The notes below the pieces were generated by a model, which was not told where the DNA came from, did not search any database, and worked only from the letters and a program-made list of their open reading frames with translations. From the NCBI GenBank assembly GCA_045627045.1, contig JAZQMY010000056.1, positions 51,369 to 115,368 on the forward strand: a stretch of DNA of 64,000 nucleotides, in the 5' to 3' direction. This stretch comes from SIG351 sp045627045 (GTDB lineage: Bacteria; Bacillota; Clostridia; HGM11327). Positions 35,068 through 42,684 of the stretch are shown here, one piece after another. Position numbers and translations under genes: made by a program. Every line of letters begins with the position of its first letter. Position 1 is the first letter of the stretch.

Positions 35068-35866
35068 CGGCGTAATTGGCGTTTTTGCCAACAGAAAAAA
35101 GGATCCTGACGGTAAATATACCGGATACATTACGGAGCTTCTCGAGAAGAACTCAATGGCTTACAGAGTCATCGGGAATGTGGCAGAGGATTTATCCGAT
35201 ATTGACTTCCTGATTGTTCTCGGAGGCGACGGAACGATCCTTTCCGTGGTAAGGCATATTTCCGATATCGGCATTCCGCTTTTCAGCGTGAATATCGGTA
35301 CGCTCGGATTTCTTTCCGAGGTGGAGATAAGCGAATTCGAGGGCGCTCTTCCGAAGCTTGCAAAGAATAAGGGCAGGATAGAGGAAAGGCTCATGATAGA
35401 GGCTGATTGCGGCGGTGAAAAGCACACGGCAGTGAATGAATTCTCCGTCATGAAGGAGAACAGGCAGAAAATGGTGCATGTTTCGGTTTATATTAACGGA
35501 GACATGGCAGGAAAATTTGATGCCGACGGACTCCTCGTTTCAACGCCGACGGGCGCATCGGCATATTCGCTTTCCGCAGGCGGCCCGATAGTTTATCCGA
35601 ATACGAATTGTCTGCTCATCACGCCTGTTTGTCCGCACTCTATCGCCACAAGACCGATAGTTGTGAATGCGGATGACGTTATAACGATCCGTTCAAACAG
35701 CGGAGATGTTATTCTGGCAACGGATTGGCAGGATCAGGCTTCATATGGCGCAGACACTGAAATAGTGATAAAGAAATCCGCAAAGACGGCAAAATTCTAT
35801 AAACTGAATGAGCACGGATTCTTTGATAAAATGAGAGAAAAATTGATTTATAATATAAATCGCTGA
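35054..35866 (+). CDS. nadK: NAD kinase
   Basis: A 270-residue kinase. The frame is open upstream, but the ATG at 35054 is chosen because the protein then begins MVRNNGVIGVFANRKKD, the normal NadK start, and the extra N-terminus would be unusual. Motifs are DFLIVLGGDGTILSVVRH (GGDGT site), NIGTLGFLSE, and FDADGLLVSTPTGASAYSLSAGGPIV. It makes NADP+ from NAD+ and ATP (or polyphosphate). It overlaps tlyA by 14 bp, implying translational coupling. Confidence 0.95.
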   Translation: MVRNNGVIGVFANRKKDPDGKYTGYITELLEKNSMAYRVIGNVAEDLSDIDFLIVLGGDGTILSVVRHISDIGIPLFSVNIGTLGFLSEVEISEFEGALPKLAKNKGRIEERLMIEADCGGEKHTAVNEFSVMKENRQKMVHVSVYINGDMAGKFDADGLLVSTPTGASAYSLSAGGPIVYPNTNCLLITPVCPHSIATRPIVVNADDVITIRSNSGDVILATDWQDQASYGADTEIVIKKSAKTAKFYKLNEHGFFDKMREKLIYNINR

Positions 35867-35913
35867 TAATGATGTCGGCAAAAAGGAAAATACAAATCAC
35901 CAGGAGAAAAAGA

Positions 35914-36363
35914 ATGAAAAACAAAAGACACACCTACATACTTGACATTATCAACAATAAAGTCATTCAAACGCAGGAAGAATTGGTTGCCGGTCTGAAG
36001 GAGGCAGGCTTTGATTGCACACAGGGAACGATTTCCCGTGACATCAGAGAGCTTCGCCTTGTAAAGGTTCTCGATGAATCAGGCGTTTACAAGTATGCTC
36101 AGCCGAAGGAGAGCGGCTCATATATTGAGCGTCTCAAGGAAGTATTTGCACAGTCTGTTCTTTCCATCGTTCCCGCAGGAAACCTTGTAATAATCAAAAC
36201 TATTCCTGCCGGTGCGGTTGGTGCTGCAAGTGCTGTAGATACTTTGGATCTGCCTGATGTCCTCGGATGCATCGCAGGAGATGATACGATCTTCATTGCG
36301 GTTGTGGATGATGAGAAGGCACAGTCAGTATCAAAGAAGCTTTCGGAAATGGCAAGACTCTGA
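35914..36363 (+). CDS. argR: Arginine repressor
   Basis: A 149-residue regulator. The start at 35914 is supported by CCAGGAGAAAA; the in-frame ATG at 35869 lies further up without such a site. The N-terminal winged helix (RHTYILDIINNKVIQTQEELVAGL..CTQGTISRDIRELRLVKV) and the C-terminal arginine-binding hexamer domain (TIPAGAVGAASAVDTLDLPDVLGCIAGDDTIFIAV) are complete. It controls arginine biosynthesis and catabolism. It lies between nadK and recN as in most Firmicutes; the linkage is conserved without a clear functional tie. Confidence 0.95.
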   Translation: MKNKRHTYILDIINNKVIQTQEELVAGLKEAGFDCTQGTISRDIRELRLVKVLDESGVYKYAQPKESGSYIERLKEVFAQSVLSIVPAGNLVIIKTIPAGAVGAASAVDTLDLPDVLGCIAGDDTIFIAVVDDEKAQSVSKKLSEMARL

Positions 36364-36389
36364 TTCTGGAATAACGGAGAATAAATAAT

Positions 36390-38063
36390 ATGTTGTGGCA
36401 GCTTTCAATTAAAAACTTGGCTATCATTGATGATATAAGCATTGAATTCGGGGAAGGGTTCAACATCCTCACGGGTGAAACCGGCGCCGGAAAATCAATC
36501 ATTATTGACGCGATCAATCTTGTGCTCGGCTCGAGAGCGGACAGGGATCTTATCCGCTCGGGTGCGGCAATGGCTTCGGTGGATGCTGTCTTCACAACAG
36601 ACTCAAATAAGGCTCTTCTTGATAAGCTTGAAGAGCTCGGCCTTTCGAATCCCGATTCAGATGAGCTCATTATTTCAAGGCAGGTTTATTCCAACGGCAG
36701 AAATACGAGCAGAATAAACGGCAATCCCGTTGTAACGGCAACGCTCAAGGAGATTTCGGATCTTCTGATTGATATTCACGGTCAGCATCAGCACCAGTCC
36801 CTTCTGAACAAAAGTTTTCACAGGGGATTTCTGGATGCATTTGACGGAGAAATAGAGGGTCTGCTCACGAAAGTGGCCGCTCTTTATGAGAAGTGGAGTG
36901 CAGTAAGCAAGAAAATAGCGGGACTTGAAAATTCAGCGCTTGATTTTGAGAGAAACAAGGAGCTGATAGAGTATCAGATAAACGAAATAGATGAGGCAAG
37001 GCTTAAAGTCGGAGAAGATGACGAGCTTGCCGAAAAGAAGCAGATACTGAAGAATGCGGAAAGCATAATTGAGGCGCTTGAAGCAAGCCTCAGACTCCTG
37101 ACCTCAGGAAAAAGAGATGAGGGCGCAATAGACTTCATGCGTCTGGCGAAGGATAAGCTCAGATCCGTTTCCGATATCTCGGAGGAGTACTCGGAGCTTT
37201 ATGATTCAGCTGAAACGCTTTACTATGAATTGTCTGATTTTTCCGATGCGATAAGCAAATCACTCAGGAGAATCTCATATTCACCTGATAAGCTTGAGGA
37301 AATTGACGACAGGCTTTACCTGATTGCCTCGCTCAAGAGAAAGTACGGCAAGACGATAGAGAACATCCTTGAATTCAGGGATTCGCTTAAAAACCAGCTT
37401 GAAACGCTTGAATGTGATATAGGCAATCTAGACAGCCTCAGAGCCGACGAGAGAAGATTTTATTCTGAATTGATGTCTGAATCGGATAAACTGCATGAAA
37501 GACGTGAAAAGGCTGCTGAACGCCTCAGAGATAGGATCGTTGACGAGCTTTCATACCTCGGAATGAAGAAGGTAAGCTTCAGGGCAGATATTGTTTCGGA
37601 CAAGGACGCTTTATCACCGAACGGTTATGACAGCGTGGAATTCCTTATTTCCGCAAACGCAGGAGAGCCACTGAGACCTCTTGCAAAGATAGCCTCCGGC
37701 GGTGAAATATCACGTATCATGCTTTCGATAAAGAGCGCTCTTGCAGACATTGACGGCATTCCGACGATGATATTCGATGAAATCGATACGGGTATCAGCG
37801 GTGCGGTGGCAAGATCGGCAGGCGAGAAGATGTATGCACTCTCTGGAAACCATCAGATTATCTGTATTACTCACCAGGCACAGATTGCGGCTCTTGCCGA
37901 CAGACATTATTACGTCAGGAAGATTCAGAAGAACGATAAGACGGTGACAGAGGTCAGGGTTCTCACCGAGGAGGAGAGGATTGAGCATATTGCCGGAATG
38001 ATTTCAGGTGCAAGTGTGACCGAGGCGGCAAGAGAGCACGCAAGAGAGCTGATGAAGAAATAA
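36390..38063 (+). CDS. recN: DNA repair protein RecN
   Basis: A 557-residue SMC-like ATPase. Walker A GETGAGKS is at 29-36, QVYSNGRNTSRINGNPV and DIHGQHQHQSLLN follow, a central coiled coil spans about 150-360, and the C-terminal half holds the ABC signature IASGGEISRIMLSIKSAL and Walker B IFDEIDTGISGAVA with the H-loop CITHQAQIA. It acts early in double-strand break repair. It closes the pcrA-recN plus-strand gene run; in many spore formers spoIVB and spo0A come next, but they are absent here. No clear terminator was found within 100 bp. Confidence 0.95.
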   Translation: MLWQLSIKNLAIIDDISIEFGEGFNILTGETGAGKSIIIDAINLVLGSRADRDLIRSGAAMASVDAVFTTDSNKALLDKLEELGLSNPDSDELIISRQVYSNGRNTSRINGNPVVTATLKEISDLLIDIHGQHQHQSLLNKSFHRGFLDAFDGEIEGLLTKVAALYEKWSAVSKKIAGLENSALDFERNKELIEYQINEIDEARLKVGEDDELAEKKQILKNAESIIEALEASLRLLTSGKRDEGAIDFMRLAKDKLRSVSDISEEYSELYDSAETLYYELSDFSDAISKSLRRISYSPDKLEEIDDRLYLIASLKRKYGKTIENILEFRDSLKNQLETLECDIGNLDSLRADERRFYSELMSESDKLHERREKAAERLRDRIVDELSYLGMKKVSFRADIVSDKDALSPNGYDSVEFLISANAGEPLRPLAKIASGGEISRIMLSIKSALADIDGIPTMIFDEIDTGISGAVARSAGEKMYALSGNHQIICITHQAQIAALADRHYYVRKIQKNDKTVTEVRVLTEEERIEHIAGMISGASVTEAAREHARELMKK

Positions 38064-38220
38064 CGGCTTTCGGCAGTTTTTGATAAAGTAACTACAATTA
38101 AAGGCATTTAATTTCGCTTTTTTATTGAATTTGTAAGACTTTTGCAAGAAAAAGTCAAAAAAAGTATATCCAAAAAACAAAAAGTGTGATATAATATTAA
38201 AAACTTATTGCTAATCACAC

Positions 38221-38290
38221 CAGCCGACGAAATTTATTTTCATCGGCAGTTATCTGTCTCACAAAAAATGGGAGAACGGCTGATTTTTAT
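38221..38290 (+). promoter_or_regulatory. Possible structured leader with two alternative hairpins
   Basis: Upstream of the gene at 38308, GCCGA-C-GAAA (38223-38232) can pair with TTTC-A-TCGGC (38238-38247). The same 5' arm, as CAGCCG (38221-38226), can instead pair with CGGCTG (38277-38282), which is followed by ATTTTTAT. The two folds exclude each other, and a TATAAT box lies at 38190-38195. This resembles an attenuator but no known riboswitch class is recognised. Confidence 0.3.
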
Positions 38291-38307
38291 CGGAAGGAGG
38301 AACAAAT

Positions 38308-39030
38308 ATGTCATATAATGTTTTCAGCATCAAGAAATTCATGCACGACTATTCAGAGCTCCTCCGTAACGATTACAAAGGCTTTACCGCACGCCCATGG
38401 AACAGATTCAGACCCGAAGAAACAAAGTGGTGGGTCGTTCCGACAACTGCATGGCCTTCCTTCGGCATGGAGAAGCTCTGCTTCTGGTGTAGCGGAAAGT
38501 ACCTCTACGGCGGCTTCAATATAGAGAAGGGCATAGAGATATCTCCCGAGGATATCCAGTATGATGCCAAGAACATCATTATGACGGATGAATGGAAGTG
38601 GAAGAGGTTCATCAAGGACTGTGATGACGGTGTTATCGATTCGATGGTTGACAGCTTCAATGATCACGTTTCGTTCCCTGTACATATGACGATAAGCGCA
38701 AATATTGTTAGCTCGATACCCGGATATGATCCGTACGGCAACAAGAAATCGGATAATATTGAGTTTGCCATTACGAAGGATACTCTCAATATCTGCGAAA
38801 AGTCATTTGACATTGCCGCACTTGCTCCGTTTGAAAACGTGGAGGGCATAAGAGAAATACCTGAATCACTTGCAGTGGTCAAGGGCTTGAACTGGCTTTG
38901 GATCGACGTGATGATTTTTGCGCCTGTTTATTATATCAGGTCGGGATCGTCCTGCAATGTTGAGAAAATAAGAAAAAAAATGTCGATGTTTGAGGAAAGA
39001 ATATTTGAAGACCTCAGAATAAACAAATGA
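38308..39030 (+). CDS. Conserved-looking protein of unknown function
   Basis: A 240-residue soluble protein with a very strong AAGGAGG site and host-like, well-expressed codon use. I do not recognise the family. It is rich in Trp and Phe (KWWVVPTTAWPSFGMEKLCFWCS at about 41-63; LNWLWIDVMIFAPVYYI near 198-214), has no signal peptide or membrane helix, and ends with a short basic helix. It is transcribed alone from a long leader with possible alternative folds and ends at a strong terminator at 39214. Possible roles such as a stress or sporulation protein are guesses only. Confidence 0.7.
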   Translation: MSYNVFSIKKFMHDYSELLRNDYKGFTARPWNRFRPEETKWWVVPTTAWPSFGMEKLCFWCSGKYLYGGFNIEKGIEISPEDIQYDAKNIIMTDEWKWKRFIKDCDDGVIDSMVDSFNDHVSFPVHMTISANIVSSIPGYDPYGNKKSDNIEFAITKDTLNICEKSFDIAALAPFENVEGIREIPESLAVVKGLNWLWIDVMIFAPVYYIRSGSSCNVEKIRKKMSMFEERIFEDLRINK

Positions 39031-39213
39031 GATCATAATTATCGGGGCAATTTTTGATGTGTTGAATAAACTGCATTGAGTCGGAAGACAATACCGAGAA
39101 TTGCCGGACACAATGGTAATGGTATTATGAAATTATACTTTTATGCAGAAGGTATTCTCACTAACAGGCGATAAAGATTAAGACTGATAACGTGGCTTAT
39201 GCTGCGTAAAAAG

Positions 39214-39250
39214 AGAGCAGAATTTCAACGATGAAGTTCTGCTCTTTTTT
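39214..39250 (+). terminator. Long-stem terminator after the unknown gene
   Basis: AGAGCAGAA-T-TTCA (39214-39227), tetraloop ACGA, TGAA-G-TTCTGCTCT (39232-39245), then T5: a 14-bp stem with one G-T pair. The interval 39031-39344 holds nothing else that I can support as coding. Confidence 0.88.
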
Positions 39251-39344
39251 GCTGAAGAGCCTTTTGAATGCATAAATTGTTTTATTTTTATAACACATAT
39301 GATATAAAAATAAAAATTGTTTTGATACTGACGGTGGAAATATA

Positions 39345-39871
39345 ATGAAAAGAAAACTATTGGCGTTTGCTTTGTGCCTGGCGATGATTTTGGGCTGTTT
39401 GCCGGTAACGATTACCCGGGCTTCTGCGGCTGAACCAAATGTGAAGATATCGGTCGGCGCATCAGATACGGGAGCGACTGTAATCAGTGAAACTATATGT
39501 AATACTGTCCAAGAGGTCAATGATGCCATTGTCGGAATCAGAAAGAAATACCCGGATAAAAAGTGTTTGATAATTATCAATAATTCCTGTGTTGTTGATG
39601 CTAAAATCGTTTTGCCGGAGGGCGGCAATTATCTGATAGAGGGCAAAGGCTATTTGATTTCAACGACGAGAGCCATTAGGTCTATCTTTTTGAAAACCAC
39701 GGAACGGCTGAAGCAAATGAGTGCATTCTTGAAAACAAAAACGGCTTTTGCTGCATTGAAAACTACGGGACGCTCCAGTCTGAGAGTTGGATACTGTTCA
39801 AACAATATGTGACTGCACTTTCTGAGGTCGGTGCGACAGCAAAGAGCATACTTACGAAAAAGCAATCTTAA
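39345..39871 (+). pseudogene. Decayed secreted-protein gene joined to a second coding remnant
   Basis: The frame from 39345 begins with a good signal peptide (MKRKLLAFALCLAMILGC..ASAAEPN) and a beta-rich segment (CLIIINNSCVVDAKIVLPEGGNYLIEGKGYLIS), then turns into an unlikely Lys/Thr/Arg-rich tail and stops at 39810-39812. From 39680 a different frame is open to TAA at 39869-39871 and reads VYLFENHGTAEANECILENK..FCCIENYGTLQSESWILFKQYV, which looks like genuine protein. The best reading is a deletion or frameshift near 39660-39690 that fused remnants of a secreted protein and something else. Confidence 0.55.
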
Positions 39872-39872
39872 T

Positions 39873-39910
39873 AAAAACAGAAAGGGCGACCCGAGCGGTC
39901 GCCCTTTCTG
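39873..39910 (-). terminator. Minus-strand terminator with 14-bp perfect stem
   Basis: CAGAAAGGGCGACC (39878-39891) pairs perfectly with GGTCGCCCTTTCTG (39897-39910) around a 5-nt loop. The T-run is on the minus strand (complement of the A-run just left of 39878), so it ends leftward transcription, although no intact minus-strand gene lies immediately upstream. Confidence 0.75.
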
Positions 39911-39955
39911 ATGAATGTATTTAGAATTATCTGAGCAGAGTATTTATTATTCCGG

Positions 39956-40140
39956 TTAATTGTTTGCAATCTGTCTTTTGACAAGCAAACTGCCACAGAA
40001 AGCCTTTATCTTCTGCATGACGGAGCTCAACCCGTTGAGCTGTTCGAATTCAATGTCTGTTTTCGAGCGTGAATCTCTTTATTGACTTTACGGATCAGAT
40101 TACTGCATTTGTATTTTGCAGTTGTTTTTTTTGCCGTGTA
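39956..40140 (-). pseudogene. Possible remnant of a minus-strand gene end
   Basis: The complement of about 40140-40040 reads KYKCSNLIRKVNKEIHARK in one frame. After a frame change near 40070 it continues KTDIEFEQLNGLSSVMQKIK.. to a stop at 39956-39958, and the minus-strand terminator at 39873-39910 follows at the right distance. No intact start was found. This is the only content I see in the 400-bp interval 39872-40273, and it remains tentative. Confidence 0.3.
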
Positions 40141-40273
40141 TATGCTGAAATTTTGATTGAGATATATCACTGAGCACAAGAGATTCTGTTACTTATTTTG
40201 CTTTGTATTTTAATGAATATTTCTATTATTTTGCGGGAAGAATATGCTTACACGAAACGAAAGGATTATTGTT

Positions 40274-40465
40274 ATGAGTAAAGAAAGACAAAAAGAAGAT
40301 ATGAAAGCTGTTGCGGAAAGCTGCTCGCAGTTTTCTCCTATAGCTGCTATGACATCGTCTACGGGCGAAAATGTCTGCACCTGTGAAATATGCAAAAAAT
40401 GGGATGGCAGAAGATGCTCCATAGGGCTTTATGACGTAATTGCCGACCAGAAGAATTTAAGATAA
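40274..40465 (+). CDS. Small Cys-rich protein of unknown function
   Basis: A 63-residue protein. The ATG at 40274 has AAAGGA eight bases upstream; an in-frame ATG at 40244 lacks one. The second half contains CTCEICKKWDGRRC, a CxC-x2-C-x6-C arrangement that may bind a metal, followed by GLYDVIAD. The N-terminal half is charged, then Ser/Met-rich. Similar short Cys-rich proteins are frequent in Clostridia, but I cannot name the family. It has its own terminator. Confidence 0.6.
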   Translation: MSKERQKEDMKAVAESCSQFSPIAAMTSSTGENVCTCEICKKWDGRRCSIGLYDVIADQKNLR

Positions 40466-40471
40466 AAAAAT

Positions 40472-40504
40472 ACCGCCTTCCTGAAAACGGAAGACGGTTT
40501 TTTG
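40472..40504. terminator. Bidirectional terminator between convergent genes
   Basis: ACCG-C-CTTCC (40472-40481) pairs with GGAAG-A-CGGT (40489-40498) with one mismatch. A run of T follows on the plus strand and a run of A precedes it, so both strands have tails. Confidence 0.75.
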
Positions 40505-41158
40505 TTATTCTGTGAAGTATATCATCTGATAAACCTTGTTATTGTAATCTGAAAGAAGTCCGTACTCATCGGAGAGAGGATCCATTATGATGAATTCCCC
40601 GTCCTTGATGCCGATTATTACCACCCAGAAGCGCGAAACGGACGGATTTGATGTTCTTACCAGCACAGGAGAACCTTTCTTCAGAAGACTGATTATGTCC
40701 TTTGATTTGAATACTGACATTGAGTTGATGGCAGGGGACTCGTAGGTCAGAGCGTACTTGTATTGCATATATTCAGGTCTGAAGTCACAGAAAACATCCG
40801 AACCGTCATCTGAATAGAGACTGTTTGCATGGAACATTGAGTAGAGCTCGTCCGGAGTTTTGTAGATATTGAAAAGCCTGAATACAGATGCGGTGCAGCA
40901 GAGCTGACTCCCGTATTCACAGATTCGGACATTCAGGTCATCGCACATTATTGTCATGCCCCAACGGCTGTCATCCTGCCTGATAGAATCAACAGCGATA
41001 GGCCCGATGTCTTCGCAACCGTCGGCACTTATTATGATGCCTTCGTTTTTCAGATAGCTTGCACGGGTAATGCTTTGCGCCGATACAAGCATATATGCAA
41101 TCACTGCGACTGCAACGACCGACAACCAAAAGATAGTAACGGAATGATTTTGTTTCAT
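40505..41158 (-). CDS. Membrane-anchored C39-like protein lacking the catalytic His
   Basis: A 217-residue protein with an N-terminal membrane helix (residues 9-27) and an extracellular domain with the papain-like C39_2 pattern. EYGSQLCCTASVFRLF (81-96) holds the candidate catalytic Cys at 87/88, and RFWVVIIGIKDGEFIIMDP (176-194) corresponds to the usual HFVVVxGxxxxxxxxxDP. The family His is R176 here, so proteolysis is doubtful. It may be a binding domain or pseudopeptidase. It follows the PQQ-propeller lipoprotein gene in the same direction, after a terminator. Confidence 0.6.
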   Translation of the reverse strand: MKQNHSVTIFWLSVVAVAVIAYMLVSAQSITRASYLKNEGIIISADGCEDIGPIAVDSIRQDDSRWGMTIMCDDLNVRICEYGSQLCCTASVFRLFNIYKTPDELYSMFHANSLYSDDGSDVFCDFRPEYMQYKYALTYESPAINSMSVFKSKDIISLLKKGSPVLVRTSNPSVSRFWVVIIGIKDGEFIIMDPLSDEYGLLSDYNNKVYQMIYFTE

Positions 41159-41174
41159 ATGTGTACCTCTGTGT

Positions 41175-41214
41175 AAAAAAGAAGCAGAACCAAAAAATAT
41201 TACAGCTCTGCTTC
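41175..41214 (-). terminator. Terminator after the PQQ-propeller gene
   Basis: On the minus strand GAAGCAGAGC pairs with the complement of 41181-41190 and is followed by T6 (complement of 41175-41180). It lies 15 bp after the stop of the propeller gene. Confidence 0.75.
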
Positions 41215-41228
41215 AGGGAAAACTTATT

Positions 41229-42413
41229 TTATGCCAGCTTTATTACCTGACCCATCTCATCTGTATAGTAGATACAGCCGTTGACAACGCTCGGAGCATA
41301 TCTGACGGTGTACATAGCCTGAGAAGACCATCTGTATTCACCGGTGTCAAAATCGAGGCAGAAGAGATAATATTTAGAGTCATCAGTTCTTCCTCCAATG
41401 AGTACCGAGTTTCCGATAATCGTTACGCCGCTTGTCATCCAGTAAACACCCGGCCAACGCCACTTGAGCTCACCGGTCTGTGCGTCACAGCAATATACGT
41501 TTCCGTCATATGAGCCGTATACTATGCAGTCATCCTTGATTGCAGGAGTACCCGAAACCCACATTGTACCTGAACAGTCATTCACCCAGACAGGCTGGAT
41601 AATATCGGGGTTTTCGTTATAAACATTGAAGCAGTAGAGCTTGCCCATACCTGTTCCGAAGTAAACCTTGTCATCATAAACCGTTGCGCCGTAGAGATCG
41701 CTTGAGTTTGTGGTATCGAAAGCCCAGAGGAGCTTTCCTGTGGTTGCATTCAGAGCATAGTAATATGCATTTTCAGCTCCGAAGAATACCATACCGCCTT
41801 CATAACCGCCACCGTAGTATGTTATGTCAGATACGATATGTGATACTGTTGAGTAAGTCCAGATCGTTTTCTTGGTGCTGAGATTGATTGCTACAATACC
41901 TTCGTCACGTTTATCGGATTGTTCAACTCCGCAGACAAAAATTCCGTTATCCGTTATTACAGGGTTGTAGATAACGGAGCCGTTGATTTCGGCATAGTCG
42001 ATAAACTCGCCTGTTACAGGATCAAGCTCGTAGAGATAACCGTCATTTGAAGCAACGTAAAGTCGATCGTTATAATAGATAGGTGAGTTTGTAATCGCAC
42101 CTTCTGTCTTATATGACCACTTGAGCTTACCCTTGCTGTCGGAGAGACAGTAAACATATCCGTCTGTTGAACCGAAATAAACGTAACCGTTTACTACGAT
42201 AGGAGTTGACTGGGAATGTGAGCCCGTAGGTATTCTGTATACCCAGCCGAGACCGGGCATATCAAAATCAGCTGTATCAAGTGTTCCTATGTGGGAAGAA
42301 GTTGCTCCCACCTGAGTCCACCATGGTCCGTCATAGTCGGACTTCGGCTCGCAGCCGCAAAGTGTAAAGATCATAGCAATGACAAATATCAATGCTGCTA
42401 TTCTTTTTTTCAT
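41229..42413 (-). CDS. PQQ-like beta-propeller lipoprotein
   Basis: A 394-residue lipoprotein (lipobox LCGCEPK, lipid Cys near residue 20). At least seven repeats follow, built on GYVYFGSTDGYVYCLSDSKGKLKWSYK, RLYVASNDGYLYELDPVTGEF and related copies, each with the WxY/F-type closing strand of the PQQ/quinoprotein-like propeller. No enzymatic pocket can be recognised; such proteins often bind partners or scaffold envelope complexes (as BamB does). It lies 24 bp after the YdbC-like gene and has a GGAGAAAGGA site. Confidence 0.85.
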   Translation of the reverse strand: MKKRIAALIFVIAMIFTLCGCEPKSDYDGPWWTQVGATSSHIGTLDTADFDMPGLGWVYRIPTGSHSQSTPIVVNGYVYFGSTDGYVYCLSDSKGKLKWSYKTEGAITNSPIYYNDRLYVASNDGYLYELDPVTGEFIDYAEINGSVIYNPVITDNGIFVCGVEQSDKRDEGIVAINLSTKKTIWTYSTVSHIVSDITYYGGGYEGGMVFFGAENAYYYALNATTGKLLWAFDTTNSSDLYGATVYDDKVYFGTGMGKLYCFNVYNENPDIIQPVWVNDCSGTMWVSGTPAIKDDCIVYGSYDGNVYCCDAQTGELKWRWPGVYWMTSGVTIIGNSVLIGGRTDDSKYYLFCLDFDTGEYRWSSQAMYTVRYAPSVVNGCIYYTDEMGQVIKLA

Positions 42414-42437
42414 TTTTTATTCCTTTCTCCGGGAGAA

Positions 42438-42659
42438 TCAGAATTTCATCCCGTTAAGGATTTCACGAAGAGCAATAACCTCATCCTTAGTAAGAGAAAT
42501 GCCCTTGCTCATCTTCTGATGATCTTCAGACCAGTCACGGATATCGATTTTCGGCTCTCTTCCGTTCCAGCTTACGTAATTTACTTCTCTGTTCCAACCC
42601 TTGCCGTTTGAAGAAACGATACCGATGTGTTCTGCAATTTCAAATTTAAATTCGTCCAT
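42438..42659 (-). CDS. YdbC/PC4-like single-stranded DNA-binding protein
   Basis: A 73-residue protein. FEIAEHIGIVSSNGKGWNREVNYVSWNGREPKIDIRDWSEDHQKMSKGISLT matches the YdbC/PC4-type fold, in which a beta sheet and one helix form a dimeric ssDNA-binding surface. The ATG at 42659 is preferred because AAAGGG lies at the proper distance; a GTG nine bases upstream is in frame but too close. Suggested role: a transcription coactivator-like or ssDNA-binding protein. It lies between DUF1846 and the propeller gene on the same strand. Confidence 0.75.
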   Translation of the reverse strand: MDEFKFEIAEHIGIVSSNGKGWNREVNYVSWNGREPKIDIRDWSEDHQKMSKGISLTKDEVIALREILNGMKF

Positions 42660-42684
42660 AATGTTCACCCTTTATTTATTTTAA

